Below the pieces are notes generated by a model, which made no database searches, was not told the DNA's origin, and worked only from the letters and a program-made list of their open reading frames with translations. A stretch of DNA of 64,000 nucleotides from Deltaproteobacteria bacterium (GTDB taxonomy: Bacteria; Myxococcota_A; Polyangia; JAAYKL01), in assembly GCA_030595125.1 (NCBI GenBank), contig JAUVDV010000002.1, forward strand, positions 1 to 64,000, in the 5' to 3' direction. Positions 45,948 to 54,784 of this stretch are shown here, in pieces. The translations under genes were made by a program, and so were the position numbers. Positions within the stretch are counted from its first letter, which is position 1. Each line of letters begins with the position of its first letter.

Positions 45948-47141
45948 ATGATTGACGATAAGGAACTGATAGCATTGCTGGCCGATATGGAGTCGGATCG
46001 AGTAGAAAGAACGACCTCCACAGACAACACGGACAAGTTCTGTGAAGCTATCTGTGCGTTTGCCAATGATATGCCCGGGAACAACGCGCCGGGTTATCTT
46101 ATTCTCGGCGCGCGTGACCGTGATGGTGGTATCGACGGTGTCAACGTGACGGACAACTTGCTCATGAAGCTGTCTCACTATGCGGACTCGGGGCAAATCG
46201 TTCCATTGCCGTCAATCACAGTACAAAAGCGGTCCCTTCCGGGAGGTGATTTGGCTGTGGTTGAAGTATTGCCGTCCGATATGCCACCCATTCGCTATCG
46301 CGGACGCGTATGGATTCGGCGTGGGCCTCGAAGGGCAATCGCCAATGAGCAGGAAGAGCGACTCTTGACGGAAAACCGCGTTTATCATGCGCGAACGTTC
46401 GATATGAGACCTTGCCGAGGATGCGATGCTGACGAATTGGCGATGGACCTGTTCCAGCTTACATATCGCAATGCGGCTGTTGCCCCGGAACTGATCGAGG
46501 AGAACAACCGAGACATGTTGCTACAGATGGCCTCGCTCGGATTCTGGTGCACTCAAGAAGGTTGCGCGACAAATGCAGGCGCAATTCTGTTTGCACGGGA
46601 CCCGCTGAACTGGTTTCCTGGTGCGGCGGTCCAGTATGTACGTTATTCTGGAGACGGGCTGGACAGCGATCCTCTTGATGAGCGACGTTTCGCGGGTGAT
46701 CTAATCACGGTGCTCCGTGAACTCGATAGCTTCCTGAAGACACTCTTTCCTTCGCAGCTAGAGGCAGTCTCATCGCTTAAGGAGGAGAGTCGTAGTCCAT
46801 ATCCGATGCATGCGGTCAGGGAGTTGCTGATGAATGCCGTGATGCATCGTGACTACGAGTCCAATGCATCGATACGTCTGTACTGGTTCAAGGATCATAT
46901 GGAGATTCAGAACCCCGGAGGACTGTACGGTGCTGTTACGCCCGAAACGTTTCCCGACCAGAATGACTACCGCAATCCAAAGGTTGCGGAAGCCATGAAA
47001 ATTCTTGGCTATGTCAACACCTTTGGGCGGGGCATTGCCAGGTCACAACGTTTTTTACGGGAAAACGGGAACCCGGAGGCATCCTTTGACGTAACCGAAC
47101 CCGCTTTCTTTCTCGTGACAATGCGGGAGGCGTCCGCATGA
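45948..47141 (+). CDS. AlbA_2 (Schlafen-like) plus HATPase domain protein
   Basis: A 397-residue protein with an N-terminal AlbA_2/Schlafen domain (AICAFANDMPG, ILGARDRDGGIDGV, IRYRGRVWIRRGP) and a C-terminal ATP-binding region of the HATPase_c_4 type (RELLMNAVMHRDYES, FGRGIARSQRFL). Such proteins occur as regulators or as defence and mobile-element factors. Translationally coupled (ATGA) to a ParA gene. Its base composition appears less GC-rich than its neighbours. Confidence 0.82.
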   Translation: MIDDKELIALLADMESDRVERTTSTDNTDKFCEAICAFANDMPGNNAPGYLILGARDRDGGIDGVNVTDNLLMKLSHYADSGQIVPLPSITVQKRSLPGGDLAVVEVLPSDMPPIRYRGRVWIRRGPRRAIANEQEERLLTENRVYHARTFDMRPCRGCDADELAMDLFQLTYRNAAVAPELIEENNRDMLLQMASLGFWCTQEGCATNAGAILFARDPLNWFPGAAVQYVRYSGDGLDSDPLDERRFAGDLITVLRELDSFLKTLFPSQLEAVSSLKEESRSPYPMHAVRELLMNAVMHRDYESNASIRLYWFKDHMEIQNPGGLYGAVTPETFPDQNDYRNPKVAEAMKILGYVNTFGRGIARSQRFLRENGNPEASFDVTEPAFFLVTMREASA

Positions 47142-48115
47142 AAACCATCGCATTTTTCAACAACAAAGGCGGTGTCGGCAAGACAACACTTGTCTATCAT
47201 GTGGCTTCGATGGCCACGGAACTGGGGTACAGTGTTCTTGCCATCGACCTGGATCCACAGGCCAATCTGACCACCATGTTTTTGCCTGATAATACGTTGG
47301 AATCGATCTGGCCGGAATCTGGTGACAACAAGAGCGTGTTCACCTGTATAAGGCCGATTATTGAAGGCCTGGGGGATATCGCGGATGCGCCGCTTCAACG
47401 GATGAGCGACAGTCTTCACCTCGTCCCAGGCGATTTGGGGCTGTCGCGGTTTGAAGATAAACTGTCGGACAGTTGGCCACGCTGTATGGATGCGGATCCA
47501 GCGGCGTTTCGGGTTATGACCGCTTTTTATCGGATCATTCACAACGCGGTCGCCGCAGTTGATGCCGATCTGGTATTGATGGATGTAGGGCCCAATCTGG
47601 GATCAATCAATCGCGCGGCTCTCATTGCATCAGATCACGTGGTTATCCCGCTTGCCCCCGGACTTTTCTCGCTCCAAGGCATACGCAACCTTGGACCGAC
47701 CTTGACATCGTGGAGGGATAGTTGGACACAGCGCGTGAACGCAAAGCCCGATACCTTAAATATACCCATGCCCATTGGAGCCATGCAACCCGCAGGTTAT
47801 GTTGTCATGCAGCATATTGAACGAAGGAATCGCCCTGTAAAAGCCTATCAGCGATGGGTATCCAAGATTCCTTCCGCTTATCAGGAATATGTGCTCCGTG
47901 ATGGAGCGGACATTTTTCCTGCGGACCAGGATCCCAATTGCATAGGTTTCATCAAGAACTACCAAAGCCTGATGCCGTTGGCCGAGGATGCCCGGAAACC
48001 CATCTTCAGGCTGACGGCTGCCGACGGTGCCATCGGTGCGCATGCGACTGCGGTATCGAAGTGTTATTTGGACTTCAAGTCCCTCACACAGGACATCATT
48101 CAAAGGACCGCATAA
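47138..48115 (+). CDS. ParA/CobQ-type ATPase
   Basis: A 325-residue P-loop ATPase with the deviant Walker A FNNKGGVGKTT, IDLDPQANLT and VLMDVGPNLGSINRAAL, that is, a ParA-family protein as used in plasmid partition or positioning. There is no adjacent parB. Coupled to the AlbA_2 gene and sandwiched between direct repeats, which suggests a mobile cassette rather than the chromosomal par locus. Confidence 0.82.
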   Translation: MKTIAFFNNKGGVGKTTLVYHVASMATELGYSVLAIDLDPQANLTTMFLPDNTLESIWPESGDNKSVFTCIRPIIEGLGDIADAPLQRMSDSLHLVPGDLGLSRFEDKLSDSWPRCMDADPAAFRVMTAFYRIIHNAVAAVDADLVLMDVGPNLGSINRAALIASDHVVIPLAPGLFSLQGIRNLGPTLTSWRDSWTQRVNAKPDTLNIPMPIGAMQPAGYVVMQHIERRNRPVKAYQRWVSKIPSAYQEYVLRDGADIFPADQDPNCIGFIKNYQSLMPLAEDARKPIFRLTAADGAIGAHATAVSKCYLDFKSLTQDIIQRTA

Positions 48116-48131
48116 CGGGTTCGAAAAAGAT

Positions 48132-48162
48132 GAAGGGACAGTTCGTGCCAATTGTTTTCTTT
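48132..48162 (+). repeat. 31-bp direct repeat, right copy
   Basis: Identical to 45802-45832, same orientation, starting 16 bp after the ParA stop. Confidence 0.95.
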
Positions 48163-48222
48163 TTGAACAGCCAGGGTGAACTTCGTAACAAAGGAATATA
48201 TGAATAAAACAAAGGAGAAGCG

Positions 48223-49329
48223 ATGCGTTTGTTTTGCTTGAGATCGGTTGTTGTTTTGGCGGCGCTCTGCCTGATCTTGACGTCGCAGGGCTGTGAGGAG
48301 GATACGGGATCTCGTCCCGACGGCAGCGATGTGGATACCGACACCGATTCCGATACGGATGTCGACGGCGACTCGGACAGTGACACCGATTCGAGCACGG
48401 GATGCGACGAAATAGATTTCCCGGTGGCCGGGCATCCGCCGGACATGCTCATCATGCTGGATCGATCCCTGAGCATGAGTTGGGGAACGCCATCGTACTG
48501 GTCTACGGTGACTTCGGCTCTCAGTACGGTGACCACTCAGATGGACTCTCAGATACGGTTCGGTTTGATGATTTTTCCCGAGGGCTCCATCCAGTGTACG
48601 CCGCCTTCTCCAATGCCTGTTGTTGAGATTGACGATACGAATTCCACTGCCATTTCGACTGCCCTTGGTGCGGCGTATCCCGATGGAGGTGGAACCCCCA
48701 CTACCGCCGCGCTGGAAGTTGGAGCCGCCTACCTGAGTTCTATTCTCGATGCGTCGCCGAAATACATATTGCTCGCCACGGACGGAGCTCCAAATTGCTC
48801 CACCGATCCGGGCCTCGTTTGTCCAGGATGTGTCTCCACACAACTGGACGGCAACTGCTGGACGAGCACGGACTGCCTCGATGATGTGATGGCGGTGGAT
48901 ATTGCGCAGGACATCCATACATTGGGAGGAATCGATATTTTTGTTGTCGGCGTCGGTGGAGTTGTAGGCGAGTGGGACACAACCATGGACGCAATTGCGA
49001 ACGCAGGTGGGACCGGGGCGTATTATCCGGCGGGTGACGCTACTGCCTTGCAGAATGCACTTGCGATTATTACTGCCGGAACGGTCGACTGCACGTTCAC
49101 TATTAATTGGGATGATTTGGCGGAAGGGACTTCCACGGACCCCAATCTCGTAAACCTTTTTGGCGATGGGGATGTCATTCCATATGACGAAGGTTGTCTT
49201 TCAGGCAACGGCTGGCAATGGCTTGACAATGAAACCATCGAATTGTGTGAGCAAATCTGTGATGATTACGCCGATGGCACCATTTCGACAATTACCGCGA
49301 CATTTGGTTGTGAAACGATTGTGGAGTAG
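48223..49329 (+). CDS. Lipoprotein with von Willebrand A domain and Asp linker
   Basis: A 368-residue lipoprotein (lipobox SQGC) with an Asp-Thr/Ser linker (about 35-60) and a von Willebrand factor A-type domain whose MIDAS motif is D-R-S-L-S (MLDRSLSMS). The later region contains LLATDGAPNCS and Cys pairs. Probably a surface adhesion or scaffold protein. AAGGAG precedes the ATG. Confidence 0.85.
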   Translation: MRLFCLRSVVVLAALCLILTSQGCEEDTGSRPDGSDVDTDTDSDTDVDGDSDSDTDSSTGCDEIDFPVAGHPPDMLIMLDRSLSMSWGTPSYWSTVTSALSTVTTQMDSQIRFGLMIFPEGSIQCTPPSPMPVVEIDDTNSTAISTALGAAYPDGGGTPTTAALEVGAAYLSSILDASPKYILLATDGAPNCSTDPGLVCPGCVSTQLDGNCWTSTDCLDDVMAVDIAQDIHTLGGIDIFVVGVGGVVGEWDTTMDAIANAGGTGAYYPAGDATALQNALAIITAGTVDCTFTINWDDLAEGTSTDPNLVNLFGDGDVIPYDEGCLSGNGWQWLDNETIELCEQICDDYADGTISTITATFGCETIVE

Positions 49330-49441
49330 GAGCCGCAGAGCCTATCCCAATTGTTTAGGGATGGGGGGCAAAGATCCATCACACGCCCAAGTATATATCT
49401 CGACGATCTGGACACTTTCGCTGTAAACTTGCGTTGTGCCA

Positions 49442-50542
49442 ATGCAGCGTTATACCCAGATTCCCGAGACCTCAATTATTGTGTTCAGCCTGACAGTCCT
49501 TCTGCGCCTGGGCGTTGGCAACGCCGCCGACTTGCAGGAGATCTCCGCGAAGGACGGCTCGGCGGATAGACCGGTCTTGGTCGTCTTCCTGGTGACGGAC
49601 AGCGCCGAGGACAGGACACGTGAACAGCGCTTCGTCAATCAACTGAGGCTGGCCCTCGATGACTTCGACATCGAGCCCGTCGAGTTGAGCGTCGAGGAAT
49701 ATGAGTTACTGCCACTGTACCGGAAGCTGGCTCTGGTCAGGAAGCATTCCGACCGGCTCGATGCTGTGGCCACAACCTGGCTCGAGAACGCCGGCGCGGA
49801 TACCGTCATGCTCCACATGGTGGCCCTGAGCACGGGACGCGCGTTCGTCCGCATAGTCGAGGCGCACAGGGGTCCGGCCGCCGAAGAAGAACTGGCCTTT
49901 GCGGCCCAGGAGCTGATCGGACAGGTCTACATGCTCAGCCCGCCTCATGATGGCCGACCCGTGGAGCGAGCGGTTGAGGCGGTGTTGGAGGAAGCCGTTT
50001 CGCTGAGAGAACCACAGGTGGATCTGGGCTGGGCGGTCATGCCGTTTTTACGAGTGAGCGGAGGTATCTGGGGACACAAGGGGCAGTGGTTCAGGTTTGG
50101 CGGCGGAATATCCCTGGAGGCTCGGGTGGCGGAGCATTTTCATCTAGGGGCCTCTCTGGCTGGTTTGGCCGGGCCGTTCCATGAGCCGCACGACGGAGTG
50201 GTACGCGGCTGGGGATTGATGCCTGGTCTCCACTTCGGATTCGACTGGACCGCAGGTTTCCTCAGGATCGGCCCTGTAGTGGGAGCTTCGCTCGTTCGCT
50301 CCATTTTTTATTCGACCATGGGAACTGGTGATAGTCAGACCTATAGTTGGTGGGACTTCCGGGGCTCACTCGGAATCGACCTGAGCTGGTCTCTGAAGAA
50401 GGTCGTGTCCATTGTGGCTACCCCTTCGGTGGGTGTTTGGACCAACCACCGAACCTTCGTGAGGATATCGGACGATAGCAACATCATTTCGTCACCTCTC
50501 GTCGACTGGAGTTGCACTCTCGGACTGTCGATCCCCATATGA
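49442..50542 (+). CDS. Envelope beta-barrel-like protein (module 2)
   Basis: A 366-residue protein with a signal-like N-terminus and a C-terminal half of amphipathic strands (GGGISLEARVAEHFHLGASLAG, LGIDLSWSLKKVVSIVATPS) ending LGLSIPI. The layout resembles the module-1 gene at 41916. Its stop overlaps the ECF sigma gene (ATGA), tying it to the sigma/FecR pair. No Shine-Dalgarno was seen; an upstream GTG at 49436 is an alternative start. Confidence 0.65.
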   Translation: MQRYTQIPETSIIVFSLTVLLRLGVGNAADLQEISAKDGSADRPVLVVFLVTDSAEDRTREQRFVNQLRLALDDFDIEPVELSVEEYELLPLYRKLALVRKHSDRLDAVATTWLENAGADTVMLHMVALSTGRAFVRIVEAHRGPAAEEELAFAAQELIGQVYMLSPPHDGRPVERAVEAVLEEAVSLREPQVDLGWAVMPFLRVSGGIWGHKGQWFRFGGGISLEARVAEHFHLGASLAGLAGPFHEPHDGVVRGWGLMPGLHFGFDWTAGFLRIGPVVGASLVRSIFYSTMGTGDSQTYSWWDFRGSLGIDLSWSLKKVVSIVATPSVGVWTNHRTFVRISDDSNIISSPLVDWSCTLGLSIPI

Positions 50543-51225
50543 CCAGGCCTCGCGCAGGGAACATTTTGGGGCCGACACGCAATGTTACTTACAAGAAAGA
50601 TGAACATCGGGAGAAATTGAGAGACCGCACCAGCAATTCGCCAGAAACGTACTCTGACGAGCAACTGATGTCTCGCCTGGCAGGCGGTGACATGGATGCC
50701 CTTGGACTGCTGTATGAACGTCACGACGGTTTGGCCAAAGCCGCAGTGAGCAGGTTGGCTCCGGAGATCCCCATAGCCGAGATCGAGGAGCTGGTTCAGG
50801 ACGTCTTCCTCGCTCTGAGTAGCACTGCGAAACGGTTTCCCCAGAGCGCGGGGCTCAGGCCATGGCTGTACGGGATTGCCGCTAACAAGGCCCGGCTCTG
50901 GCGGCGCAAGACCTGGCTGCGTCGGCGGCTTCTCGAACAGCACCACGGAGTCGGTGTGGGGCTTGCTCTGCGGACCAATGCCTCGCCAGCTGACCGGGCC
51001 GAGTTCAGGGAGACAATCTCCCAGGCGCTGTCGAGCCTCCCACAGAGCCAGCGGGAGGTCCTCTTGCTGCATGCAGCGGAGGGCTTCAAGGGCGAGGAGA
51101 TCGCACGGATCCTGGGGATTAGACACAAGACGGTCCGCACCCGTCTCCATCGCGCCCGAAAGAAGCTGTTGTCGGAAATGCGCGCCTGCGATGTTTCCGA
51201 AACATTAAAGAGGGAAAGAAGATGA
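50539..51225 (+). CDS. ECF-type sigma factor (module 2)
   Basis: A 228-residue ECF sigma with region 2 (ALGLLYERHDGLAKAAV, EELVQDVFLAL) and region 4 (LPQSQREVLLLHAAEGFKGEEIARILG). Coupled upstream to the envelope gene and downstream (ATGA) to the FecR-TPR gene. The order differs from module 1, in which the envelope gene is last. Confidence 0.88.
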   Translation: MTRPRAGNILGPTRNVTYKKDEHREKLRDRTSNSPETYSDEQLMSRLAGGDMDALGLLYERHDGLAKAAVSRLAPEIPIAEIEELVQDVFLALSSTAKRFPQSAGLRPWLYGIAANKARLWRRKTWLRRRLLEQHHGVGVGLALRTNASPADRAEFRETISQALSSLPQSQREVLLLHAAEGFKGEEIARILGIRHKTVRTRLHRARKKLLSEMRACDVSETLKRERR

Positions 51226-52724
51226 AATCTTGTGATCGATTCGACGAGTTCATGAGCAGCTATGGCAATGTCGATCAGCAGGAGGCTTTCGAGGCCCATC
51301 TCGCTGTGTGCCCCGACTGCGCCACCGCGTTGTCCGAGCTGAACGCGATCGAGAAGGAGCTATTCGTTATGGCGGCGCAAGGGGCGCAGGACCTGCAGTC
51401 CTGGAGCCCCGGGGCTCGCCAACGGCTGATCGAACGCGCCGCCGCACCTCGTCGGTGGCTACTACAGCGGGCGGCGGTGCTCCGCTGGGCGGCGGTTTCT
51501 GTCACGATGATCGCTGTAGTCGTGGGAGCATTCTGGGGAGTGATTCTACTGTCGCGGCAGGGCGAAACGGACCGTGGGCCAGTAGCCGAAAACGATCCGG
51601 GAGTTGCTCTTTCGGCTCAACTGTTCCTGGGTACCGGGGTCGAACCGGTCGCGGTGTCGTACAAACCGAGAATGCCGATCCGATCTCCGATCGGTGGGCG
51701 CATACTCATACACGTCGGCGAGGATCGGATCGGCCTTGACGGCGGAGGCGAGTTCCGTTTGGTCGAGGTCGATTCCACACGACGGCGCATCAGTCTGGAG
51801 AGGGGCACAGTCGCCTGCTTCGTATCTCACCGGACGAGGGGAGGCGAGTTCGTTGTCGAGGCCGGCCGGATAGAGGCGCGGGTTGTCGGCACCCGCTTCG
51901 CGATCACCCGGACAGACGCGGAGGTAGAGGTGCTGGTATCCGAGGGACAAGTGGAGGTAACCGCCCCGGAGCAAGAAGCGATATTGGTGGCTGCGGGCGA
52001 AGTACTGATCTTTTCAGCGGGTGGCGAAGCCGCTCCTGACGTATTGGACGACGGATCGAAAGAGTTGATCGAAAAACTTCTGAGCGATGCGATATCGTTC
52101 ATCCGCCATAGCCCGAAGGGCGACGGCGGGCAACGTCAGACGTCGGACGTCAATGTCGATGACGCTTGTCCGCCTTCGCGATCAAGAGGACAGGCTACGG
52201 CGGATGAACGAGACGTTACCGCCAAAGACCTGGACACCTTGCGCGGCTGGGTAATAGAGGGGCGACTCAAGGACGCCACGCGTGGTCTAAGAACCTACCT
52301 GAAACAGAAGCCAAAAGACCCGGATGCCTGGTTGTTGATGGCCGACTGCCAACGCAAGGCTGGTGGCTGGGCACAAGCAGTGGAGGCATACCGTCAGGTG
52401 ATCGCAGTAGCCCCCCTATCGCGGGCCGACTTGGCGCGGTTCAGGGCCGGGGCCATCCTCCAAGAGAAGCTGGGGAATCATCGGGAAGCGGTGAAGATGT
52501 TCAAGGCTTATCTGCAATCGGGCGACGGGAAAAAGTTCCGGGCCGAAGCCATGGTGCGGCTCGGACGCTCCCTGCTCGTGCTGGGCAGGAGGGGCGAGGC
52601 GAGCCGGACACTCGAGGAGGTGGTCGAACTTTACGGCGGCAACCCGGCGGTCATCGAAGCGCGGGATCTACTGGAGAGTCTGGGAAACGAAAAGATGGAA
52701 CATAATACCGATCTCGCGCAATGA
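51222..52724 (+). CDS. Anti-sigma FecR-domain protein with zinc-finger N-terminus and TPR tail (module 2)
   Basis: A 500-residue protein with an anti-sigma zinc-finger-like N-terminus (H-L-A-V-C-P-D-C, residues about 26-33), a transmembrane helix near 90-110, a FecR domain (FRLVEVDSTRRRISLERGTVACF, VVGTRFAIT) and a TPR region (LRTYLKQKPKDPDAWLLMADCQ, GNHREAVKMFKAYLQ). The zinc finger would bind the sigma factor. A 3'-terminal piece of this gene has been duplicated at 54540-54593. Confidence 0.87.
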   Translation: MKSCDRFDEFMSSYGNVDQQEAFEAHLAVCPDCATALSELNAIEKELFVMAAQGAQDLQSWSPGARQRLIERAAAPRRWLLQRAAVLRWAAVSVTMIAVVVGAFWGVILLSRQGETDRGPVAENDPGVALSAQLFLGTGVEPVAVSYKPRMPIRSPIGGRILIHVGEDRIGLDGGGEFRLVEVDSTRRRISLERGTVACFVSHRTRGGEFVVEAGRIEARVVGTRFAITRTDAEVEVLVSEGQVEVTAPEQEAILVAAGEVLIFSAGGEAAPDVLDDGSKELIEKLLSDAISFIRHSPKGDGGQRQTSDVNVDDACPPSRSRGQATADERDVTAKDLDTLRGWVIEGRLKDATRGLRTYLKQKPKDPDAWLLMADCQRKAGGWAQAVEAYRQVIAVAPLSRADLARFRAGAILQEKLGNHREAVKMFKAYLQSGDGKKFRAEAMVRLGRSLLVLGRRGEASRTLEEVVELYGGNPAVIEARDLLESLGNEKMEHNTDLAQ

Positions 52725-52917
52725 ATGATTCAAGCGGTGTTACTTGGGCGACAAATCACGATATCGGGCGCTCGAAAGGAATAAGGAAGAAACCCATGAG
52801 AACGATACAATTAGTAGTTGCTGGTGAGCTGATGGTTTTCGTCGCCCTGTTCGGGCTCGTACAGATCACTGGGTGCGAGGCAAAGGTCAGATTGGATGAC
52901 CTCGGCGATACGGACAC
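52671..52917 (+). repeat. Segmental duplication, original copy
   Basis: About 245 bp covering the end of the FecR-TPR gene, the spacer and the signal sequence plus linker start of the next lipoprotein. It is matched at 54540-54784 with scattered substitutions and small indels. Confidence 0.85.
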
Positions 52918-53662
52918 GGATACCGAAACCGATGGAGATCCGCTGCCACCGGCCTGGTTCCTGATGGATGCGGCTCGCATCGGTGACACCGACGAGGGTT
53001 GCGATCTCGACGGTGACGATGAGGTGGACAATCAGTTCAGTGTCATGGCGACCTTCATGGCCGACGAGGGGTACCTCGACGAGCACCTCAACGACAGCAT
53101 CGCGACCGACATCGACACCGGAGAGTTCCTCATAGTGATCAGCCTCACCGACCTCAACGACATGATCGACGACGCTTCGATCTCCACCAGCTTGTACGAC
53201 GGCAAGCTCGAGGATCAGGACGCCGGTGTGCCCGACGACCTCTACAGTGGACACGGCACCGTGCTCATCGAGGATGCGGCTAACGCCATGATCGAGGATT
53301 CAACCATCGCCTCCAGTCACCTCTCGATGCTGGTGGGCGAGATCACAATAGCTCTTTCGATAAACAGCAACCCGATCGATATCACCATATACAACGCTCT
53401 GCTGTCTGCCGACATCGATCCCCTGCCCGACGAAGAGATGCTCGAGGGCGGGATGACCGCCGGCACGATATGCGGCTCGGTCGACTGGAGCGATCTGGCC
53501 GATGGGCTGGCCCTGATACTGGAGTTGGAACAGACCGAACAGATGACCCTGTCGGCCTACCTAAAGAGCATCGCTGACATCGACTGCGAGGATACCGACT
53601 GCAAGCAGATCTCGATCGGCCTCCTCTTCTCTGCGGTCAGTGTGATCGCCACCGACCCCTGA
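52796..53662 (+). CDS. Lipoprotein with Asp-Thr linker (duplicated signal segment)
   Basis: A 288-residue lipoprotein (lipobox QITGC). Its leader and first about 40 codons match the lipoprotein at 54663, but the mature domains differ: this one is an acidic, beta-rich domain (DDEVDNQFSVMATF, SLTDLNDMIDD). AAGGA lies upstream. An in-frame ATG at 52721 overlapping the FecR stop is a weaker alternative start. Confidence 0.75.
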   Translation: MRTIQLVVAGELMVFVALFGLVQITGCEAKVRLDDLGDTDTDTETDGDPLPPAWFLMDAARIGDTDEGCDLDGDDEVDNQFSVMATFMADEGYLDEHLNDSIATDIDTGEFLIVISLTDLNDMIDDASISTSLYDGKLEDQDAGVPDDLYSGHGTVLIEDAANAMIEDSTIASSHLSMLVGEITIALSINSNPIDITIYNALLSADIDPLPDEEMLEGGMTAGTICGSVDWSDLADGLALILELEQTEQMTLSAYLKSIADIDCEDTDCKQISIGLLFSAVSVIATDP

Positions 53663-53755
53663 GCCCTCGGTCGTCGCCAGACGCCCGATCTCTGCCCGCA
53701 GACAGCTTCCGCATGACCAAGCCCCGTGTAGGGAAGGAAAAAAGGAGGAATGGAA

Positions 53756-54454
53756 ATGCGAGTAACAGTTAGGCTTGTTTGCATAATTGCAGCAATGCTG
53801 ATCATTGTGTCGGTTTTGCCGTACTGTGACAGTGATTCCAGACAGGGGTTCTCCAACTCAGATTCCGACTCGGACTCAGATTCAGATTCAGATTCCGATT
53901 CAGATTCAGATTCCGACTCGGAATGCGACAACCTCACGTGGGGTAATTCCTGGGTAATTGGCCAGAAGACTTTCAACTTCCAGATCGACGGGTATGCCGA
54001 CTCCGACGGAGATCACATCGTTGAGCAGACCGAAACCACCTTCTCTCTGGAGGACATGGCTTGTGCCGGAGAACAATCAGTGCTCCTGGTGTGGTCCAGC
54101 TGGTGCTCGACGTGACAGAGCGAAGTCGAGCAACTCAGTTGGGTTGAAAACAACACATCGGCCATTCATGCGGCAAAAGGCGTTGTTCTCGGAGTGGTGT
54201 ACGGGGAAAGTGACGGCAGTGCAGTCGACGTCAGTACGGCGTCAGCCTACTCCACGATCAATGAACAGATGGCAACCGACTTTGTCTCCGGCAGCGGCGT
54301 TTCGGACATTCTTCCGTTCATGGGCCTGGGTTCCATCCTGTTCCCCATCTATGCGGTGATCGATCTCCAGACAGCGGAATTGCTATATTACCAGAACGGA
54401 AACGGAAGCGGGCCGCAGGGATCCCTCGCATCTATCCAGCAGGCCAATCAGTAG
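53756..54454 (+). CDS. Candidate selenoprotein: thioredoxin-like lipoprotein with WC-S-T-(TGA)
   Basis: The ATG at 53756 has GGAGG seven bases upstream. After a hydrophobic signal and an Asp-Ser linker comes a redoxin-like domain: FSLEDMACAGEQSVLLVWSSWCST, then TGA (54113-54115), and the same frame continues QSEVEQLSWVENN ... LLYYQNGNGSG to TAG at 54452. The TGA sits at the second Cys of a W-C-x-x-C site, giving WC-S-T-U at residues 116-120. This is the signature expected of a CxxU selenoprotein. A nonsense mutation is the alternative. No SECIS could be confirmed by eye. Confidence 0.65.
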
Positions 54455-54539
54455 CGCCAAACGCCATTCTTTATTTCTGTGGGCTCATTCTGTTTTTTTT
54501 GAAGCTTCGGGGACCACTCCAAAGCTCGCGTTGGATTTG

Positions 54540-54593
54540 TTGGAGAGTCTGAGAAAAGGAAAGATGGAACATAACACCCATCTCGCGCAATGA
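54540..54593 (+). pseudogene. Fragment of FecR-TPR 3' end
   Basis: Codons LESLRKGKMEHNTHLAQ followed by a stop match the end of the FecR-TPR protein (LESLGNEKMEHNTDLAQ). There is no upstream coding sequence, so it is a stranded piece of the segmental duplication. Confidence 0.85.
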
Positions 54594-54784
54594 ATAATTC
54601 AAACGGTATTGTCTGGTAGACAAACCAAGAAATCGGAAGATCGAACGGAACAGGAGGAACTCATGAGGAAGATACAATTGGTAGTTGCTGATAAGTTAAT
54701 GATTTTTATCGCCCTGGTCGGACTCGTACAGATTATTGGGTGCGAGGAAAAGGTCAGATTGGATGACGTCGGCGATACGGACAC
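54540..54784 (+). repeat. Segmental duplication, second copy
   Basis: Matches 52671-52917 and carries the FecR gene end, leader and signal sequence in front of a different lipoprotein body. Confidence 0.85.

Noticed and set aside
48174-48189. CGTAAC near the VWA lipoprotein as a Pho box
   Set aside because: No second half-site at 11-bp spacing.
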